This document shows, piece after piece, positions 49,134-64,000 of a DNA stretch of 64,000 nucleotides. The notes under the pieces are model-generated. The model was given only the letters and a program-made list of their open reading frames with translations, was not told the origin of the DNA and did not search any database. The translations under genes were made by a program, and so were the position numbers. Positions within the stretch are counted from its first letter, which is position 1. Every line of letters starts with the position of its first letter. Origin of the DNA: Aerosticca soli (GTDB lineage Bacteria; Pseudomonadota; Gammaproteobacteria; Xanthomonadales; Rhodanobacteraceae); contig NZ_AP018560.1 of NCBI RefSeq assembly GCF_003967035.1, forward strand, positions 1,325,001-1,389,000, read 5' to 3'.

Positions 49134-49639
49134 ACGGCGGTCTGGAACGCAAGCGCCTCACCCCGGCGCAGCGGCGTGCGCTGCTGGCCACGCCGGCCGG
49201 CTGGATCGCCTGCGGTCTGGGTTCGGGCCTGGCACCCTTCGCCCAGGGCAGTTTTGGTTCGCTGGCGGCGATCGTGCCCTGGCTGGGACTGCGCGAGCTG
49301 CCGCTGTGGCTGTACGGCCTCGCGCTGCTTTTCGTGTTCGTCCTCGGCGTGTGGGCCTGTGGCGTCGCCGGTCGCGTGCTCGGCGTGGACGATCACCGCG
49401 CGCTGGTGATCGACGAGTGGATCGGCCAATGGATCGCCTTGGTCCCGGCGCTGCATGGGCCCGCTTGGACGGTCGCGCTCGGCTTCGCGCTGTTTCGGCT
49501 GTTCGATGTCGCCAAGCCCTGGCCGATCGGCTGGCTCGACCGACGCCTGAAAGGCGGCCTCGGCGTGATGGTCGACGATGGTGTGGCCGGCGTGTGCGCG
49601 GCCTTGCTGCTGGCGCTCGCACTTCATTACCTCGGCTGA
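49130..49639 (+). CDS. pgpA: Phosphatidylglycerophosphatase A
   Basis: 169 residues. [19 protein letters not shown] at the start, the acidic [12 protein letters not shown] block, and [16 protein letters not shown] at the end are PgpA motifs, with three to four hydrophobic helices. It dephosphorylates PGP to phosphatidylglycerol in the inner membrane. The TGA at 49637-49639 is in the loop of a 7-bp hairpin (49630-49646). Confidence 0.93.
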   Translation: MNGGLERKRLTPAQRRALLATPAGWIACGLGSGLAPFAQGSFGSLAAIVPWLGLRELPLWLYGLALLFVFVLGVWACGVAGRVLGVDDHRALVIDEWIGQWIALVPALHGPAWTVALGFALFRLFDVAKPWPIGWLDRRLKGGLGVMVDDGVAGVCAALLLALALHYLG

Positions 49640-49758
49640 GCCGAGGCCTCGGATACCTGCGTTTCACGCCGCTTGCGTTCAAGTGGCCTGCGCATCGTGG
49701 CGCTTTTCTCAAGGTCGCGTTGCCACGCAAACGCTTGCCCATCCCCGGAGAACCATTC

Positions 49759-51831
49759 ATGGCCAGCAAGAAAAACGACGCCGGCGATATGCCGCGCGGC
49801 CAAGGCGGCGAACTTCATCCACAGGCGGGTGGCCAGCATCCGCCGATGACCACCAACCAGGGCATTCCGGTCGCCGACGACCAGAACTCGCTGCGCACGG
49901 GGCCGCATGGGCCGGTGCTGCTGGAAGACTTCGTCCTGCGCGAGAAGATCACCCATTTCGACCACGAGCGCATTCCCGAACGCATCGTGCATGCACGCGG
50001 CAGCGCCGCGCACGGTCACTTCGAGCTCACGAAGTCGCTGGCCGAGTACACCACCGCGAAGGTGTTGACCGAGGTCGGCGAGAAGACGCCGGTGTTCGTG
50101 CGCTTTTCCACCGTCGCCGGCGGCGCGGGCTCGATCGACACGCCGCGCGACGTGCGCGGTTTTGCGGTGAAGTTCTACACCAAGGAAGGCAACTGGGATC
50201 TGGTGGGCAACAACATCCCGGTGTTCTTCATCCAGGACGCGATCAAGTTTCCCGACCTGATCCACGCGGTGAAGATGGAGCCGGACCGCGCCTTTCCGCA
50301 GGCGGCGACCGCGCACGACACCTTCTGGGATTACATCTCGCTCACGCCCGAGTCGATGCACATGGTCATGTGGGCGATGAGCGATCGCACCCTTCCGCGT
50401 TCGCTGCGCATGATGGAAGGCTTCGGCATCCACAGCTTCCGCCTGCTCGACGCGGAAGGCCGCTCCACCTTCGTCAAGTTCCACTGGCGGCCGAAGCTCG
50501 GCCTGCAGTCGACGGTGTGGGACGAGGCGATGAAGCTGGCCGGCTACGATCCGGACTTCCATCGCCGCGACCTGTTCGAGGCATTGCAGCGCGGCGAGCG
50601 GCCGGAGTGGGAACTGGCCGTGCAGCTGTTCACCGACGAGGATGCGGCGAAATTCCCGTTCGATCACCTGGACGCCACCAAGCTCATTCCCGAGGAACTG
50701 GTGCCGCTCACGCCGATCGGCCGGCTGGTGCTGGAGCGCTGGCCGGACAACTTCTTCGCCGAAACCGAGCAGGTCGCGTTCTGTCCGGCCAACATCGTGC
50801 CCGGCATCGACTTCAGCAACGACCCGCTGCTGCAAGGACGGCTGTTCTCGTATCTGGACACCCAGCTCTCGCGGCTGGGCTCGCCCAATTTTCACCAAAT
50901 TCCGATCAACGCGCCCAAGTGTCCGTTCGCGAACCTGCAGCGCGACGGCCACATGCAGATGCACGTGCCCAAGGGCCGGGTGAGCTACGAACCCAGCTCG
51001 CTGCAGGCCAACACGCCGCGCGAGACGCCGGCCGGCTTCGCGAGTTTCGCGCAGCGGCCCGACGATGGCATCAAGGGTCGCGCGCGGCCGGAGAGTTTCG
51101 CCGACCACTACAGCCAGGCGCGCCAGTTCTATCGCAGCCAGACCGTGCCGGAGCAGGCGCACATCGCCACCGCGCTGGTGTTCGAGCTGTCGAAGGTGGA
51201 AACGCCGCACGTGCGCGAGGCGATCGTCGGCCACCTGCGCCACATCGACGCCGAGCTCGCCGAGCGCGTCGCCGCGGGCCTGGGTCTCGACGCGCTGCCA
51301 CCGGCGCCGCCGCTCAAGATCGAACCGATGGATCTGCCGCCGTCGCCGCCCTTGCAGATCATCGGCAAGGCCAGGCCCACGCTGGAAGGCCGCAGCATCG
51401 GCATCCTCGTCGACGACGGCTCCGACGCCGCGCGCGTGCTCGCCTTGCGCGAGGCGGCGGAAGGCGCCGGCGCCACCGTGAAGATCGTCGCACCCAAGGT
51501 CGGCGGCGCGACCTTGAGCGATGGCAAGAAACTCGCCGCCGACGGCCAGCTCGCCGGCACGCCGTCGGTCATCTTCGACGCCGTCGCGCTGGTGCTCGCC
51601 GAAAAGGCCGGCCAGACGCTGACGCGCGAGTCCGCCGCGCGCGACTGGGTGAGCGATGCGTTCGCGCACCTGAAGGCGATCGCCTTCGACGAAGGCGCCC
51701 GGCCACTGCTCGACATCGCCGGCGTCGAGGTCGATGCCGGCGTGATCGCGGCCGGCGACGTCAAGGGCTTCCTCGTCGCCGCGGCCACGCGCCAATGGGA
51801 CCGCGAGCCGGGCGTGCGCATGCTGGCCTGA
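49759..51831 (+). CDS. katE: Catalase HPII, large-subunit clade with C-terminal amidotransferase-like domain
   Basis: 690 residues from the ATG at 49759, with GGAG 8 bases upstream. Catalytic histidine in [12 protein letters not shown], asparagine in [10 protein letters not shown], and heme-ligand tyrosine in [14 protein letters not shown]. The C-terminal domain after about 530 is DJ-1/PfpI-like ([15 protein letters not shown]). It decomposes H2O2 in stationary phase. The hairpin at 51848-51883 follows the gene. Confidence 0.95.
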   Translation: MASKKNDAGDMPRGQGGELHPQAGGQHPPMTTNQGIPVADDQNSLRTGPHGPVLLEDFVLREKITHFDHERIPERIVHARGSAAHGHFELTKSLAEYTTAKVLTEVGEKTPVFVRFSTVAGGAGSIDTPRDVRGFAVKFYTKEGNWDLVGNNIPVFFIQDAIKFPDLIHAVKMEPDRAFPQAATAHDTFWDYISLTPESMHMVMWAMSDRTLPRSLRMMEGFGIHSFRLLDAEGRSTFVKFHWRPKLGLQSTVWDEAMKLAGYDPDFHRRDLFEALQRGERPEWELAVQLFTDEDAAKFPFDHLDATKLIPEELVPLTPIGRLVLERWPDNFFAETEQVAFCPANIVPGIDFSNDPLLQGRLFSYLDTQLSRLGSPNFHQIPINAPKCPFANLQRDGHMQMHVPKGRVSYEPSSLQANTPRETPAGFASFAQRPDDGIKGRARPESFADHYSQARQFYRSQTVPEQAHIATALVFELSKVETPHVREAIVGHLRHIDAELAERVAAGLGLDALPPAPPLKIEPMDLPPSPPLQIIGKARPTLEGRSIGILVDDGSDAARVLALREAAEGAGATVKIVAPKVGGATLSDGKKLAADGQLAGTPSVIFDAVALVLAEKAGQTLTRESAARDWVSDAFAHLKAIAFDEGARPLLDIAGVEVDAGVIAAGDVKGFLVAAATRQWDREPGVRMLA

Positions 51832-51847
51832 GCCGGGCGATCGGTTT

Positions 51848-51883
51848 GCGGCGCCGCCACGAAGGACCTCGTGGCGGCGCCGC
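51848..51883. terminator. Very stable 15-bp hairpin after katE
   Basis: Arms GCGGCGCCGCCACGA (51848-51862) and TCGTGGCGGCGCCGC (51869-51883) are perfect, loop AGGACC. Lies between the convergent katE and hydratase genes. No T-run on either side, so it could be a Rho-associated or mRNA-protecting structure instead of a classical terminator. Confidence 0.6.
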
Positions 51884-51887
51884 GGCG

Positions 51888-52646
51888 TCAATGCCGGGAT
51901 TTGAGCCTGGCGACCAGGGCCTGGAGCACGGCCTGGGTCTGCGGCTGCTCGTAGGTTTCCAGGAAGCGGTCCAGCGGCAGTTCGTCGGGCCGGGCCCAGG
52001 TTGCGACCAGGCCGGCGCGGGCGGTGGCGCGGGTCGCCAGCATCGCGTGACCGGGCAGGGCAAGCGTGCCCTGCAGCCAGTGCAGGGCGCGGGTCACCAC
52101 CTGCTCGGCGTTGGTGAGCTCGTCCACCAGCCCGAAGGCCAGCGCCTCGGCCGATTCCACCATGGCGCCCGCGACCGCCAACCGCTCGGCCCGGTGCGGG
52201 CCGACCAACCGGGCGAGCAGCGCCAGGACGCATTCGGGCAGGGTCAGGCCCACCTGCACTTCGTTGAGGCCGATGCGGAAGGGGCCCTCGGCCATCACCC
52301 GGTAGTCGCAGGCCAGCGCCAGCACGGCGCCGCCGGCGGGGCTGTGGCCGCCGATCGCCGCGACCACCGGCACCGGACTGCAGACCAGCGCGCCGACGGT
52401 GCGGAAGAACCCGCGCCAGAAGGCCTGCACACCCTGGCGGTCGAGCGTGAGCAGCTCGGGCACGTCCACGCCGGCACAGAACACACCGGGTGCGGAAGAG
52501 AGCACCAGCCCGCGGGCACCGTCGGCGGCCGCCTTGGTCAGCGCCAGGCGCAACGCATCGAGCAGCGGCAGATTGAGCGCGTTGACCGGCGGACGCGCGA
52601 GGCGGATTTCGACGATATCGCCGTCGTGGGAAAGGATCTCGAGCAT
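51888..52646 (-). CDS. Enoyl-CoA hydratase/isomerase family protein
   Basis: 252 residues from the ATG at 52646, which has GGAG 6 bases upstream. Crotonase fold: oxyanion hole in GVFCAGVDVPEL and AAIGGHSPAGGAVLALACDYRVM, then GLNEVQVGLTLPE. The usual catalytic glutamates are not both in canonical positions, so the reaction (hydration or isomerisation of an acyl-CoA) is uncertain. Downstream of the DUF4139 gene by 14 bases. Confidence 0.85.
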   Translation of the reverse strand: MLEILSHDGDIVEIRLARPPVNALNLPLLDALRLALTKAAADGARGLVLSSAPGVFCAGVDVPELLTLDRQGVQAFWRGFFRTVGALVCSPVPVVAAIGGHSPAGGAVLALACDYRVMAEGPFRIGLNEVQVGLTLPECVLALLARLVGPHRAERLAVAGAMVESAEALAFGLVDELTNAEQVVTRALHWLQGTLALPGHAMLATRATARAGLVATWARPDELPLDRFLETYEQPQTQAVLQALVARLKSRH

Positions 52647-52660
52647 GGCAGGCTCCATCA

Positions 52661-54118
52661 TCACTGGGGTTGCAGCTCGGCCGGCCACGTATAACGGATG
52701 GCGTAGTCGAGGGTGGTTGCGCCGCCGGCCGGCACGGCGAGGCGGAATTCCAGCAGGTCCGGCGTCTGCCGCGCAGGTTTGAGCGAGGCCGAAGCCAGCG
52801 TCCATTGCCGCCAGCGGTCCGGATGCACACGCACCGTCACCATGCGCGGCGTCGCGCCGGCATGGTGCAGCGTGACACGGAAGCCCTCGTCCAGACTGCG
52901 CGACGAGCGATCGAGCTCGAACGCGGTGCGCTCGTGCTGCGCGCGCAGGTCGAACACGGTGCCGAGCGGCAGGTCCACGCGTGCGCCCTTGGGCGTGTCG
53001 TCGACCCGGCCTTCGCCGATGAATTGCGGCGTGCCTTCCGCATCGTCGGCCAACACGCGCAGTTTGCCGGCGGGCAGGCTGTCGAAGGCCGTGAAAGCCA
53101 GCCTGCCGGTGACCGTGCCGCTGCCGGTGGCGCCGAAATCCGCTGCGATCACGGGTCGCGGCGGCGACCACGTGTTGCCGATCTCGTACAGCGTCGTGCG
53201 CTCGCAGGCGAGCGTGTGCGGCGCATACAGCGGCACCTGGGTCAGGCTGCCGTCGGCCAGCGTCACCGGCGCGGGCAGCGTGTAACTGCGGTAATCGTCG
53301 AGCGGGGCCTGCCGGGGCAGGGCGTCCATGGCGGCGGACGCAGGCGCGGCCATCGTACTTTTCAGCATCGGGCGCGGGCCGCCGTTCTCGTCGATGCGCG
53401 GCGCGCCGGCGATCAGGGTGAGCTTCACGGCGCGCCAATCGCGGCCGCTGCGGTTGGCGATGCCGGCCTGTGCGTCCAGCCGCAGCCGGCAGGCATCGCC
53501 CGGTTGCAGGACCGCCGTGTAGCTGGCGCGCCAGCCGAGGCCGGCGGTCGGATAACTCATGACCGCATCGACGACACCGGCCTGGGCGGCGTCGAGTCTG
53601 AGTTCAAGCCGCGCACCGGTGGCGAGCGTGGTGTGCGTGCGCAGCGCGGCGTAATGGCGGACCACCTGGTCGGTCCCGTCGTCGCCGCGCACCAGCAAGC
53701 CGGTTTCGTCGGCGCGCAGCACCGTGCCGCTGGCGATCAACTGTCCGCCCTCGCCGACGACGTTGGCGTTGTGGCCGATCAACCCGGCCAGCGTGGCGGC
53801 GGATGACCGGCCGAACGCCAGCATGCGCCGGGAAAGTACCGTGGCCTTCGCGCCGGGATCGAAAATCAGCGCCTCGGCGTCGACGAAGGCGGGCAGGTCG
53901 TCCACGACCTGCGTCTGCGCGCCGGAGGCGAGTGCGAGACGACGCGTTTCGCGCACCACGGCATAGCCGCTGCGCAGCGGGCCACCGCCATCGCCCGCGT
54001 ACAGCGTTTCGTCGTCGCCGCGATACACGGTGACCGCGGTCGTCGGCGTGGCCGCGAAAGCCGTGGCGTGCGGGCCCAGGGCGGCCATGGCCGAGAGCAG
54101 GAGGCGTGACAGTCGCAT
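52661..54118 (-). CDS. DUF4139 domain secreted protein
   Basis: 485 residues from the ATG at 54118 with a signal peptide (LSRLLLSAMAALGPHATAFAA). The C-terminal half (about 180-485) is a DUF4139 domain with YPTAGLGWRASYTAVL and a long beta-rich tail. Family of periplasmic or outer-membrane-associated proteins without established function. It lies between thioesterase and hydratase genes. Confidence 0.8.
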   Translation of the reverse strand: MRLSRLLLSAMAALGPHATAFAATPTTAVTVYRGDDETLYAGDGGGPLRSGYAVVRETRRLALASGAQTQVVDDLPAFVDAEALIFDPGAKATVLSRRMLAFGRSSAATLAGLIGHNANVVGEGGQLIASGTVLRADETGLLVRGDDGTDQVVRHYAALRTHTTLATGARLELRLDAAQAGVVDAVMSYPTAGLGWRASYTAVLQPGDACRLRLDAQAGIANRSGRDWRAVKLTLIAGAPRIDENGGPRPMLKSTMAAPASAAMDALPRQAPLDDYRSYTLPAPVTLADGSLTQVPLYAPHTLACERTTLYEIGNTWSPPRPVIAADFGATGSGTVTGRLAFTAFDSLPAGKLRVLADDAEGTPQFIGEGRVDDTPKGARVDLPLGTVFDLRAQHERTAFELDRSSRSLDEGFRVTLHHAGATPRMVTVRVHPDRWRQWTLASASLKPARQTPDLLEFRLAVPAGGATTLDYAIRYTWPAELQPQ

Positions 54119-54180
54119 GGCGGCAATTCCCGGTGTGACGCGTTGGGACCTATCGTGGATGGAACGGCGATCGCCGCAGG

Positions 54181-54650
54181 TCAGGGCTTGGGCGTGGTGG
54201 CTTCGCGGATGCTCTGCGGCAGCGCCACGGCGCGGCCATTGGCCGGATCCATCCAGGCCATCACCACGTGGCCGTCGTTGTACAGGCAGGCCGGATCGGC
54301 GGCATCGACGATGCGGTGCGTAATGGTGATCGAGCTGCGCCCCAGGTGTTCGCAACCCAGCGCCACCTTGAGCTCGGCCGGCCAGGAAATCGGCCGCCGA
54401 TAATTGAGCTGGCAGGCCGCCAACACCGGCATGGCGTGGTCGTTGAACCAGTCGGGCACGTGACGCAGCCACTGCAGCCTCGCCTCTTCCAGATAGGTGA
54501 GGTAGGTGGCGTTGTTGACGTGGTTGAAGGCGTCCAGATCGCGCCAGCGGACGACGATCGAGGCGACGAACAGCGGTGGCCGGTCCGCGTCGACAGCCGT
54601 TTCGGACGGGTGGGGCTTGCCGGCACCGCGCCGGCCAGACGAAGGCGAAG

Positions 54651-54654
<4 letters not shown>
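54181..54654 (-). CDS. Acyl-CoA thioesterase, 4HBT hot-dog fold
   Basis: 157 residues. [30 protein letters not shown] is the 4-hydroxybenzoyl-CoA thioesterase signature with the catalytic aspartate region. It hydrolyses acyl-CoA or related thioesters. It begins within the uvrA stop (ATGA), so its expression is tied to uvrA; a functional link is not obvious. Confidence 0.88.
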
Positions 54655-57518
<2,864 letters not shown>

Positions 57519-57545
57519 CGCACGAGAATATGGGGAGAGCGGCCA

Positions 57546-57551
57546 ACTATA
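57546..57551 (-). promoter_or_regulatory. Candidate -10 element of uvrA
   Basis: TATAGT on the minus strand, 27 bases from the uvrA ATG. No convincing -35 at the right distance. Confidence 0.35.
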
Positions 57552-57644
57552 CCAACCGCCGCAGTCTCACCCTGCGGTGCGGCATGCCGGCGGCCCTGGG
57601 CTGTGGCTAAATGGCGCGTTGTCCGCCGCCAAGTTCAAAGCCCC

Positions 57645-58253
57645 ATGCATCGACGCCTCCGCTTCGCCGTGGCCTTCCTTGCCGGCCTCGTCTGTCCCTC
57701 TGTCTTTGCGGCGGTGGCCTCCAGCGAAGAGCAGATCCGCGCCTTGTTCGAGGTCATGCACATGCAGGAGACGCTCGGGCAGATGAACACGCAGATGGCC
57801 GGCCTGATGCAGAAAAAGCTTCCCTGCGTGCCGGCCAGCTACTGGCAGAACTACATCGACGGCGACGGCGCCAAGACGGTGATGGAGCGCATGCTGCCGG
57901 TGTTCCAGCGGCACTTCAGCGCCGAGGAGGTCGACGGCCTGCTCAAGTTCTACAGCTCGCCGCTGGGGCAGAAGGTGCTGGCCGACATGCCCGCCGTGAT
58001 GGCCGAGGCGATGGCCGTCGGTCAGCAATGGGGCCAGGAGCGCACCAAGACCATGCTGGGCGAGCTCAAACAAAAAGGCACGCTCGACGCCCAGGGCCGC
58101 TGCCCGGCCACCGGGGAAACAGGCTCGAGCCAACCCGCCAGCGCCAGCCATGGCAAGAAGACGCACCGTACGGGCACGCACCGCAAGCCGGTCAAGTCCA
58201 CGGCCAAACCGGCCGGCGCCGCCAGCGCGGCCAAGCCAGCCTCACCGCCCTGA
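57645..58253 (+). CDS. DUF2059 domain secreted protein
   Basis: 202 residues with a signal peptide (LRFAVAFLAGLVCPSVFA). The central helical DUF2059 region (IRALFEVMHMQETLGQM ... EVDGLLKFYSSPLGQKVL) is recognised; then a lysine/alanine/threonine-rich tail. Envelope family of unknown role. Divergent from uvrA. Confidence 0.82.
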   Translation: MHRRLRFAVAFLAGLVCPSVFAAVASSEEQIRALFEVMHMQETLGQMNTQMAGLMQKKLPCVPASYWQNYIDGDGAKTVMERMLPVFQRHFSAEEVDGLLKFYSSPLGQKVLADMPAVMAEAMAVGQQWGQERTKTMLGELKQKGTLDAQGRCPATGETGSSQPASASHGKKTHRTGTHRKPVKSTAKPAGAASAAKPASPP

Positions 58254-58291
58254 AAGATGTGCCGTCGTCGGTGTCGGGCGGCGGGCCCGAC

Positions 58292-58321
58292 TTGACCCTT
58301 GCGCCTGTCGTTGGCTATATT
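58292..58321 (+). promoter_or_regulatory. Candidate sigma-70 promoter of rplU-rpmA
   Basis: TTGACC (58292-58297), 18 bases, TATATT (58316-58321). Good match to both hexamers. Start about 60 bases before the rplU ATG. Confidence 0.65.
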
Positions 58322-58388
58322 TTCGCGTTCAGCCAGCCCGAACGAGGCCGGCCGATCCCACGAGAATAACGACAGAAGGGCGTTTCCC

Positions 58389-58703
58389 ATGAGTTATGCA
58401 GTCATCAAGACCGGCGGCCGGCAATACCGCGTGCAACAGGGCGACGTGCTGCGCGTCGAGCTGCTGGACGCCGAGCAGGGCGCCAGCGTGAGCTTCGACC
58501 AGGTCCTCCTGGTCGGTTCCGGCGAGTCGGTCACCATCGGCACGCCGACCGTGGCCGGCGCCAGCGTTTCGGCCACCGTGCGCGGCCATGGCCGCGCCGA
58601 CAAGGTGCGCATCATCAAATTCCGCCGCCGCAAGCACCACAAGAAGCAGATGGGGCATCGGCAGCATTACACCGAAATCGAGATCACGGGCATCAACGCC
58701 TGA
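58389..58703 (+). CDS. rplU: 50S ribosomal protein L21
   Basis: 104 residues, the usual size. [19 protein letters not shown] and [21 protein letters not shown] are diagnostic. Binds 23S rRNA. rpmA follows after 21 bases, the universal L21-L27 arrangement. Confidence 0.97.
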   Translation: MSYAVIKTGGRQYRVQQGDVLRVELLDAEQGASVSFDQVLLVGSGESVTIGTPTVAGASVSATVRGHGRADKVRIIKFRRRKHHKKQMGHRQHYTEIEITGINA

Positions 58704-58724
58704 TCGAGCCGGAGGAAATCAGTC

Positions 58725-58982
58725 ATGGCACATAAAAAAGGCGTCGGTTCGTCCCGCAACGGTCGCGATTCGAACCCGAAATATCTCGGCGTCAAGGTCT
58801 ACGGCGGCCAGGCCATCGAGGCCGGCAACATCATCGTGCGTCAGCGCGGTACCAAGTTCCATCCTGGTGCCGGTGTCGGCCTCGGCCGTGACCACACCCT
58901 GTTCGCGCTGACCGACGGCATCGTCGAATTCAAGACCCGCGGCGAGAACAATCGCAAGTATGTGAGCGTGATCAAGCACTGA
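58725..58982 (+). CDS. rpmA: 50S ribosomal protein L27
   Basis: 85 residues. [29 protein letters not shown] is canonical L27, whose N-terminus reaches the peptidyl-transferase centre. The ribosome site is GGAGGAAA. A terminator follows at 59009. Confidence 0.97.
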   Translation: MAHKKGVGSSRNGRDSNPKYLGVKVYGGQAIEAGNIIVRQRGTKFHPGAGVGLGRDHTLFALTDGIVEFKTRGENNRKYVSVIKH

Positions 58983-59008
58983 TCCGCGCGCAAAGCTGCC
59001 ACGGTAAG

Positions 59009-59036
59009 GCCCCGCTTCGGCGGGGCTTTTGCTTTT
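59009..59036 (+). terminator. Intrinsic terminator after rpmA
   Basis: GCCCCGC, TTCG loop, GCGGGGC (59009-59026), then TTTTGCTTTTT. Separates rpmA from obgE transcription. Confidence 0.92.
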
Positions 59037-59109
59037 TCGCATGGCCGATGCCAGAAGCGTCAGCCATGGAAAACGCCGGGATCGTCCCCATGGCTTGTCT
59101 GTTCCCTGA

Positions 59110-62669
<3,560 letters not shown>

Positions 62670-62875
62670 GAGAATCCCCCCTTGCTGCGCTGCTGGCTTG
62701 GGCGGCCGCCGCAACGCGACCGCATTGCATAAATTAATGTCCGCCCAGTCCTGCGCAGTCAATCCATGTCGGAGAGGCGGCACGGATGGCCGTGACGGGC
62801 CGCGCAATTTTCAGTGTGGCGACAAGGGTTTCTTGCGGCGCTGCAGGAAAGGCACCGGCAAGGCAGACACATGAC
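62670..62875. other. Upstream region of TonB receptor
   Basis: About 206 bases. Contains the receptor promoter. A TGCATAAATTAATG stretch around 62724-62738 is AT-rich against the background and could be part of it. No operator recognised. Confidence 0.35.
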
Positions 62876-62902
62876 AAAAAGCCCCCGGGAAGGGGGCTTT
62901 TT
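62876..62902. terminator. Intrinsic bidirectional terminator downstream of RND gene
   Basis: AAAAAGCCCCC, GGGAA loop, GGGGGCTTTTT (62876-62902). On the minus strand it ends the RND transcript. Confidence 0.9.
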
Positions 62903-62927
62903 GCAAAACGCCATGACGCGGGCTTTT

Positions 62928-64000
62928 TTAGTGCTGGGGCGCCGGTGCAGGCGGTTTGTCGCCCGCGCCCTGGCCGGATTGACCGCCTTCACCGTCGAGC
63001 TTGTCGCCGAGCAGGCGTCGCACCACCACGTAAAAGACGGGAATCAGCAGCACGCCGAGAAAGGTGGCAAAGAGCATGCCGCCGATCACACCGGTGCCGA
63101 TGGCGTGGCGCGCGTTGGCGCCGGCGCCGGTGGACAGGGCCAGCGGCAGCACGCCCAGGATGAATGCCAGCGAGGTCATCAGGATCGGGCGCAGACGCAA
63201 CCGCGCGGCCTCGACCACGCCCTGACGCAGACTCTTGCCCTCGGCTTGCTGTTCGATGGCGAACTCCACGATCAGGATCGCGTTCTTGGCGGCGAGGCCG
63301 ATCACCGTGATCAGGCCGATCTTGAAGAAGATGTCATTGGGCAGGTGCCGCAACAGCGAGAACACCACCGCACCAAGCAGGCCCAGCGGCACCACCAGCA
63401 GCACCGACACCGGCACCGACCAGCTCTCGTACAGCGCGGCCAGGGCCAGGAACACGATCACGATCGACAACACCATCAGCATCGTCGCCGCGTTGCCGGA
63501 GAGGATTTCCTGATAGGACATACCGCTCCAGTCGAAGCCGAAGCCCTTGGGCAGATCGTTCTGCACGATCTTTTCCATCTCGTTCATCGCCTGGCCGGAG
63601 GCGTAGCCCGGCGCGGGCGAGCCGTTGATCTCGACCGCCGCGTAGCCGTTGTAGCGATAGAGCGAGGGCGAGGCCATCTGCCAGTTCGAATTGACCACCG
63701 CACTCAGCGGAATCATCTGCGGCAGGCCGTTCTCGGTGGCGATCGAGCTTGGCGTGTAGAAGTTCTGTAGCGCCTCCGGCGACATGCGGTAGGGCGCGTC
63801 GGCCTGCACGGTGACGCGCTTGACGCGGCCACCGTAGACGAAGTCGTTGATGTAGACCGGCGCCAGCATGAGGCTGATGGCGTTGTAGACGTCGCTGACC
63901 GACAGCCCCATCGACTGCGCCTGGACGCGATCGACGGTGAGCTTGAGCTGTGGCGCATCCTCGAGCGTGTTCGGCCGCACGGCGGTCAGCACCGGATTGG
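62928..64000 (-). CDS. RND multidrug efflux pump inner-membrane subunit (AcrB/MexB-type), C-terminal part
   Basis: 3' end of a hydrophobe/amphiphile efflux RND transporter; the 5' part is outside the window. Visible are the porter-domain segment (VDRVQAQSMGLSVSDVYNAI), the block GFGFDWSGMSYQE, the C-terminal transmembrane helices (LMVLSIVIVFLALAALYESW, GLAAKNAILIVEFA, LSTGAGANARHAIGTGVIGGM) and a Gly/Pro-rich tail. It exports drugs with a membrane-fusion and outer-membrane partner, not in view. Confidence 0.92.
   Translation of the reverse strand, partial: NPVLTAVRPNTLEDAPQLKLTVDRVQAQSMGLSVSDVYNAISLMLAPVYINDFVYGGRVKRVTVQADAPYRMSPEALQNFYTPSSIATENGLPQMIPLSAVVNSNWQMASPSLYRYNGYAAVEINGSPAPGYASGQAMNEMEKIVQNDLPKGFGFDWSGMSYQEILSGNAATMLMVLSIVIVFLALAALYESWSVPVSVLLVVPLGLLGAVVFSLLRHLPNDIFFKIGLITVIGLAAKNAILIVEFAIEQQAEGKSLRQGVVEAARLRLRPILMTSLAFILGVLPLALSTGAGANARHAIGTGVIGGMLFATFLGVLLIPVFYVVVRRLLGDKLDGEGGQSGQGAGDKPPAPAPQH

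Noticed and set aside
49627-52830. Frame of more than 1000 codons antisense to katE and the hydratase
   Set aside because: Composition is Arg/Val/Gly-rich with no domain; katE on the other strand is unequivocal.
57519-57644. SOS (LexA) box for uvrA
   Set aside because: No CTG-N10-CAG or TTAG-N-TACTA-like dyad found.

Overview
The window is a high-GC stretch of bacterial chromosome. Gene content and order point to a gammaproteobacterium of the Xanthomonadales/Rhodanobacteraceae type (Rhodanobacter, Dyella or Frateuria-like). The evidence is the rpoE-rseA-degP order without rseB, xseB-ispA, tilS-accA, ribH-nusB-thiL-pgpA and rplU-rpmA-obgE blocks, several TonB-dependent receptors, and a Ku/LigD end-joining operon. 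This is inferred from synteny and protein families; no database search was run. About 60 protein genes are supported. No rRNA, tRNA, CRISPR array or prophage was recognised. One insertion sequence (IS5 group) is present.

Layout. 1-490: 3' end of hflX. 641-4050 (minus): non-homologous end-joining operon ku, ligD (PE-LIG) and a separate POL reading frame. 4124-8306 (minus): two aldehyde dehydrogenases and a metallo-beta-lactamase-fold hydrolase. 8398-12696 (minus): VOC protein, secreted alpha/beta hydrolase, bacteriohemerythrin and a large MscS-type channel. 12762-17155: endonuclease V, a lipid-dependent glycosyltransferase, tadA, a sirtuin and a tandem PepSY protein. 17325-18265: two small secreted proteins. 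18450-22506 (plus): ergothioneine genes egtB-egtD, then rsmC and rsuA. 22903-26272 (minus): thioredoxin 2, a NERD-nuclease/UvrD-like helicase and a secreted cyclophilin. 26332-30660 (minus): a four-gene iron-siderophore uptake operon with a Fur box.

30816-31975 is the IS5-type element. It lies between the Fur-controlled receptor and a response regulator/PAS histidine kinase operon (32002-33993). Next come a proline-rich ORF, a lipoprotein and prpE. 36712-38940 (minus) is ahpC-ahpF with a candidate OxyR operator. 39299-42166 is the envelope-stress cluster rpoE-rseA-degP. 42286-46021 (minus) holds rpmJ, ispA, xseB, tilS and accA. 46196-49639 (plus) holds ldcA, ribH, nusB, thiL and pgpA. Then come katE, an enoyl-CoA hydratase-like gene, a DUF4139 protein, a thioesterase and uvrA, a DUF2059 protein, the rplU-rpmA-obgE block, a second TonB-dependent receptor, and the 3' part of an RND efflux pump.

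Functional themes are oxidative stress defence (ahpCF, katE, egtBD, trxC), DNA repair (ku/ligD, nfi, uvrA, xseB, NERD helicase) and iron acquisition. The most unusual observations are: (i) ligD is split exactly at the LIG-POL linker by one in-frame TGA, with a Shine-Dalgarno-like GAGG overlapping that stop; (ii) the IS5 copy sits 26 bases upstream of the response-regulator start, with a clear TTAA target duplication, so it separates the two-component operon from its ancestral promoter; (iii) a strong hairpin lies between ahpC and ahpF; (iv) endonuclease V is probably translated from a leaderless mRNA.
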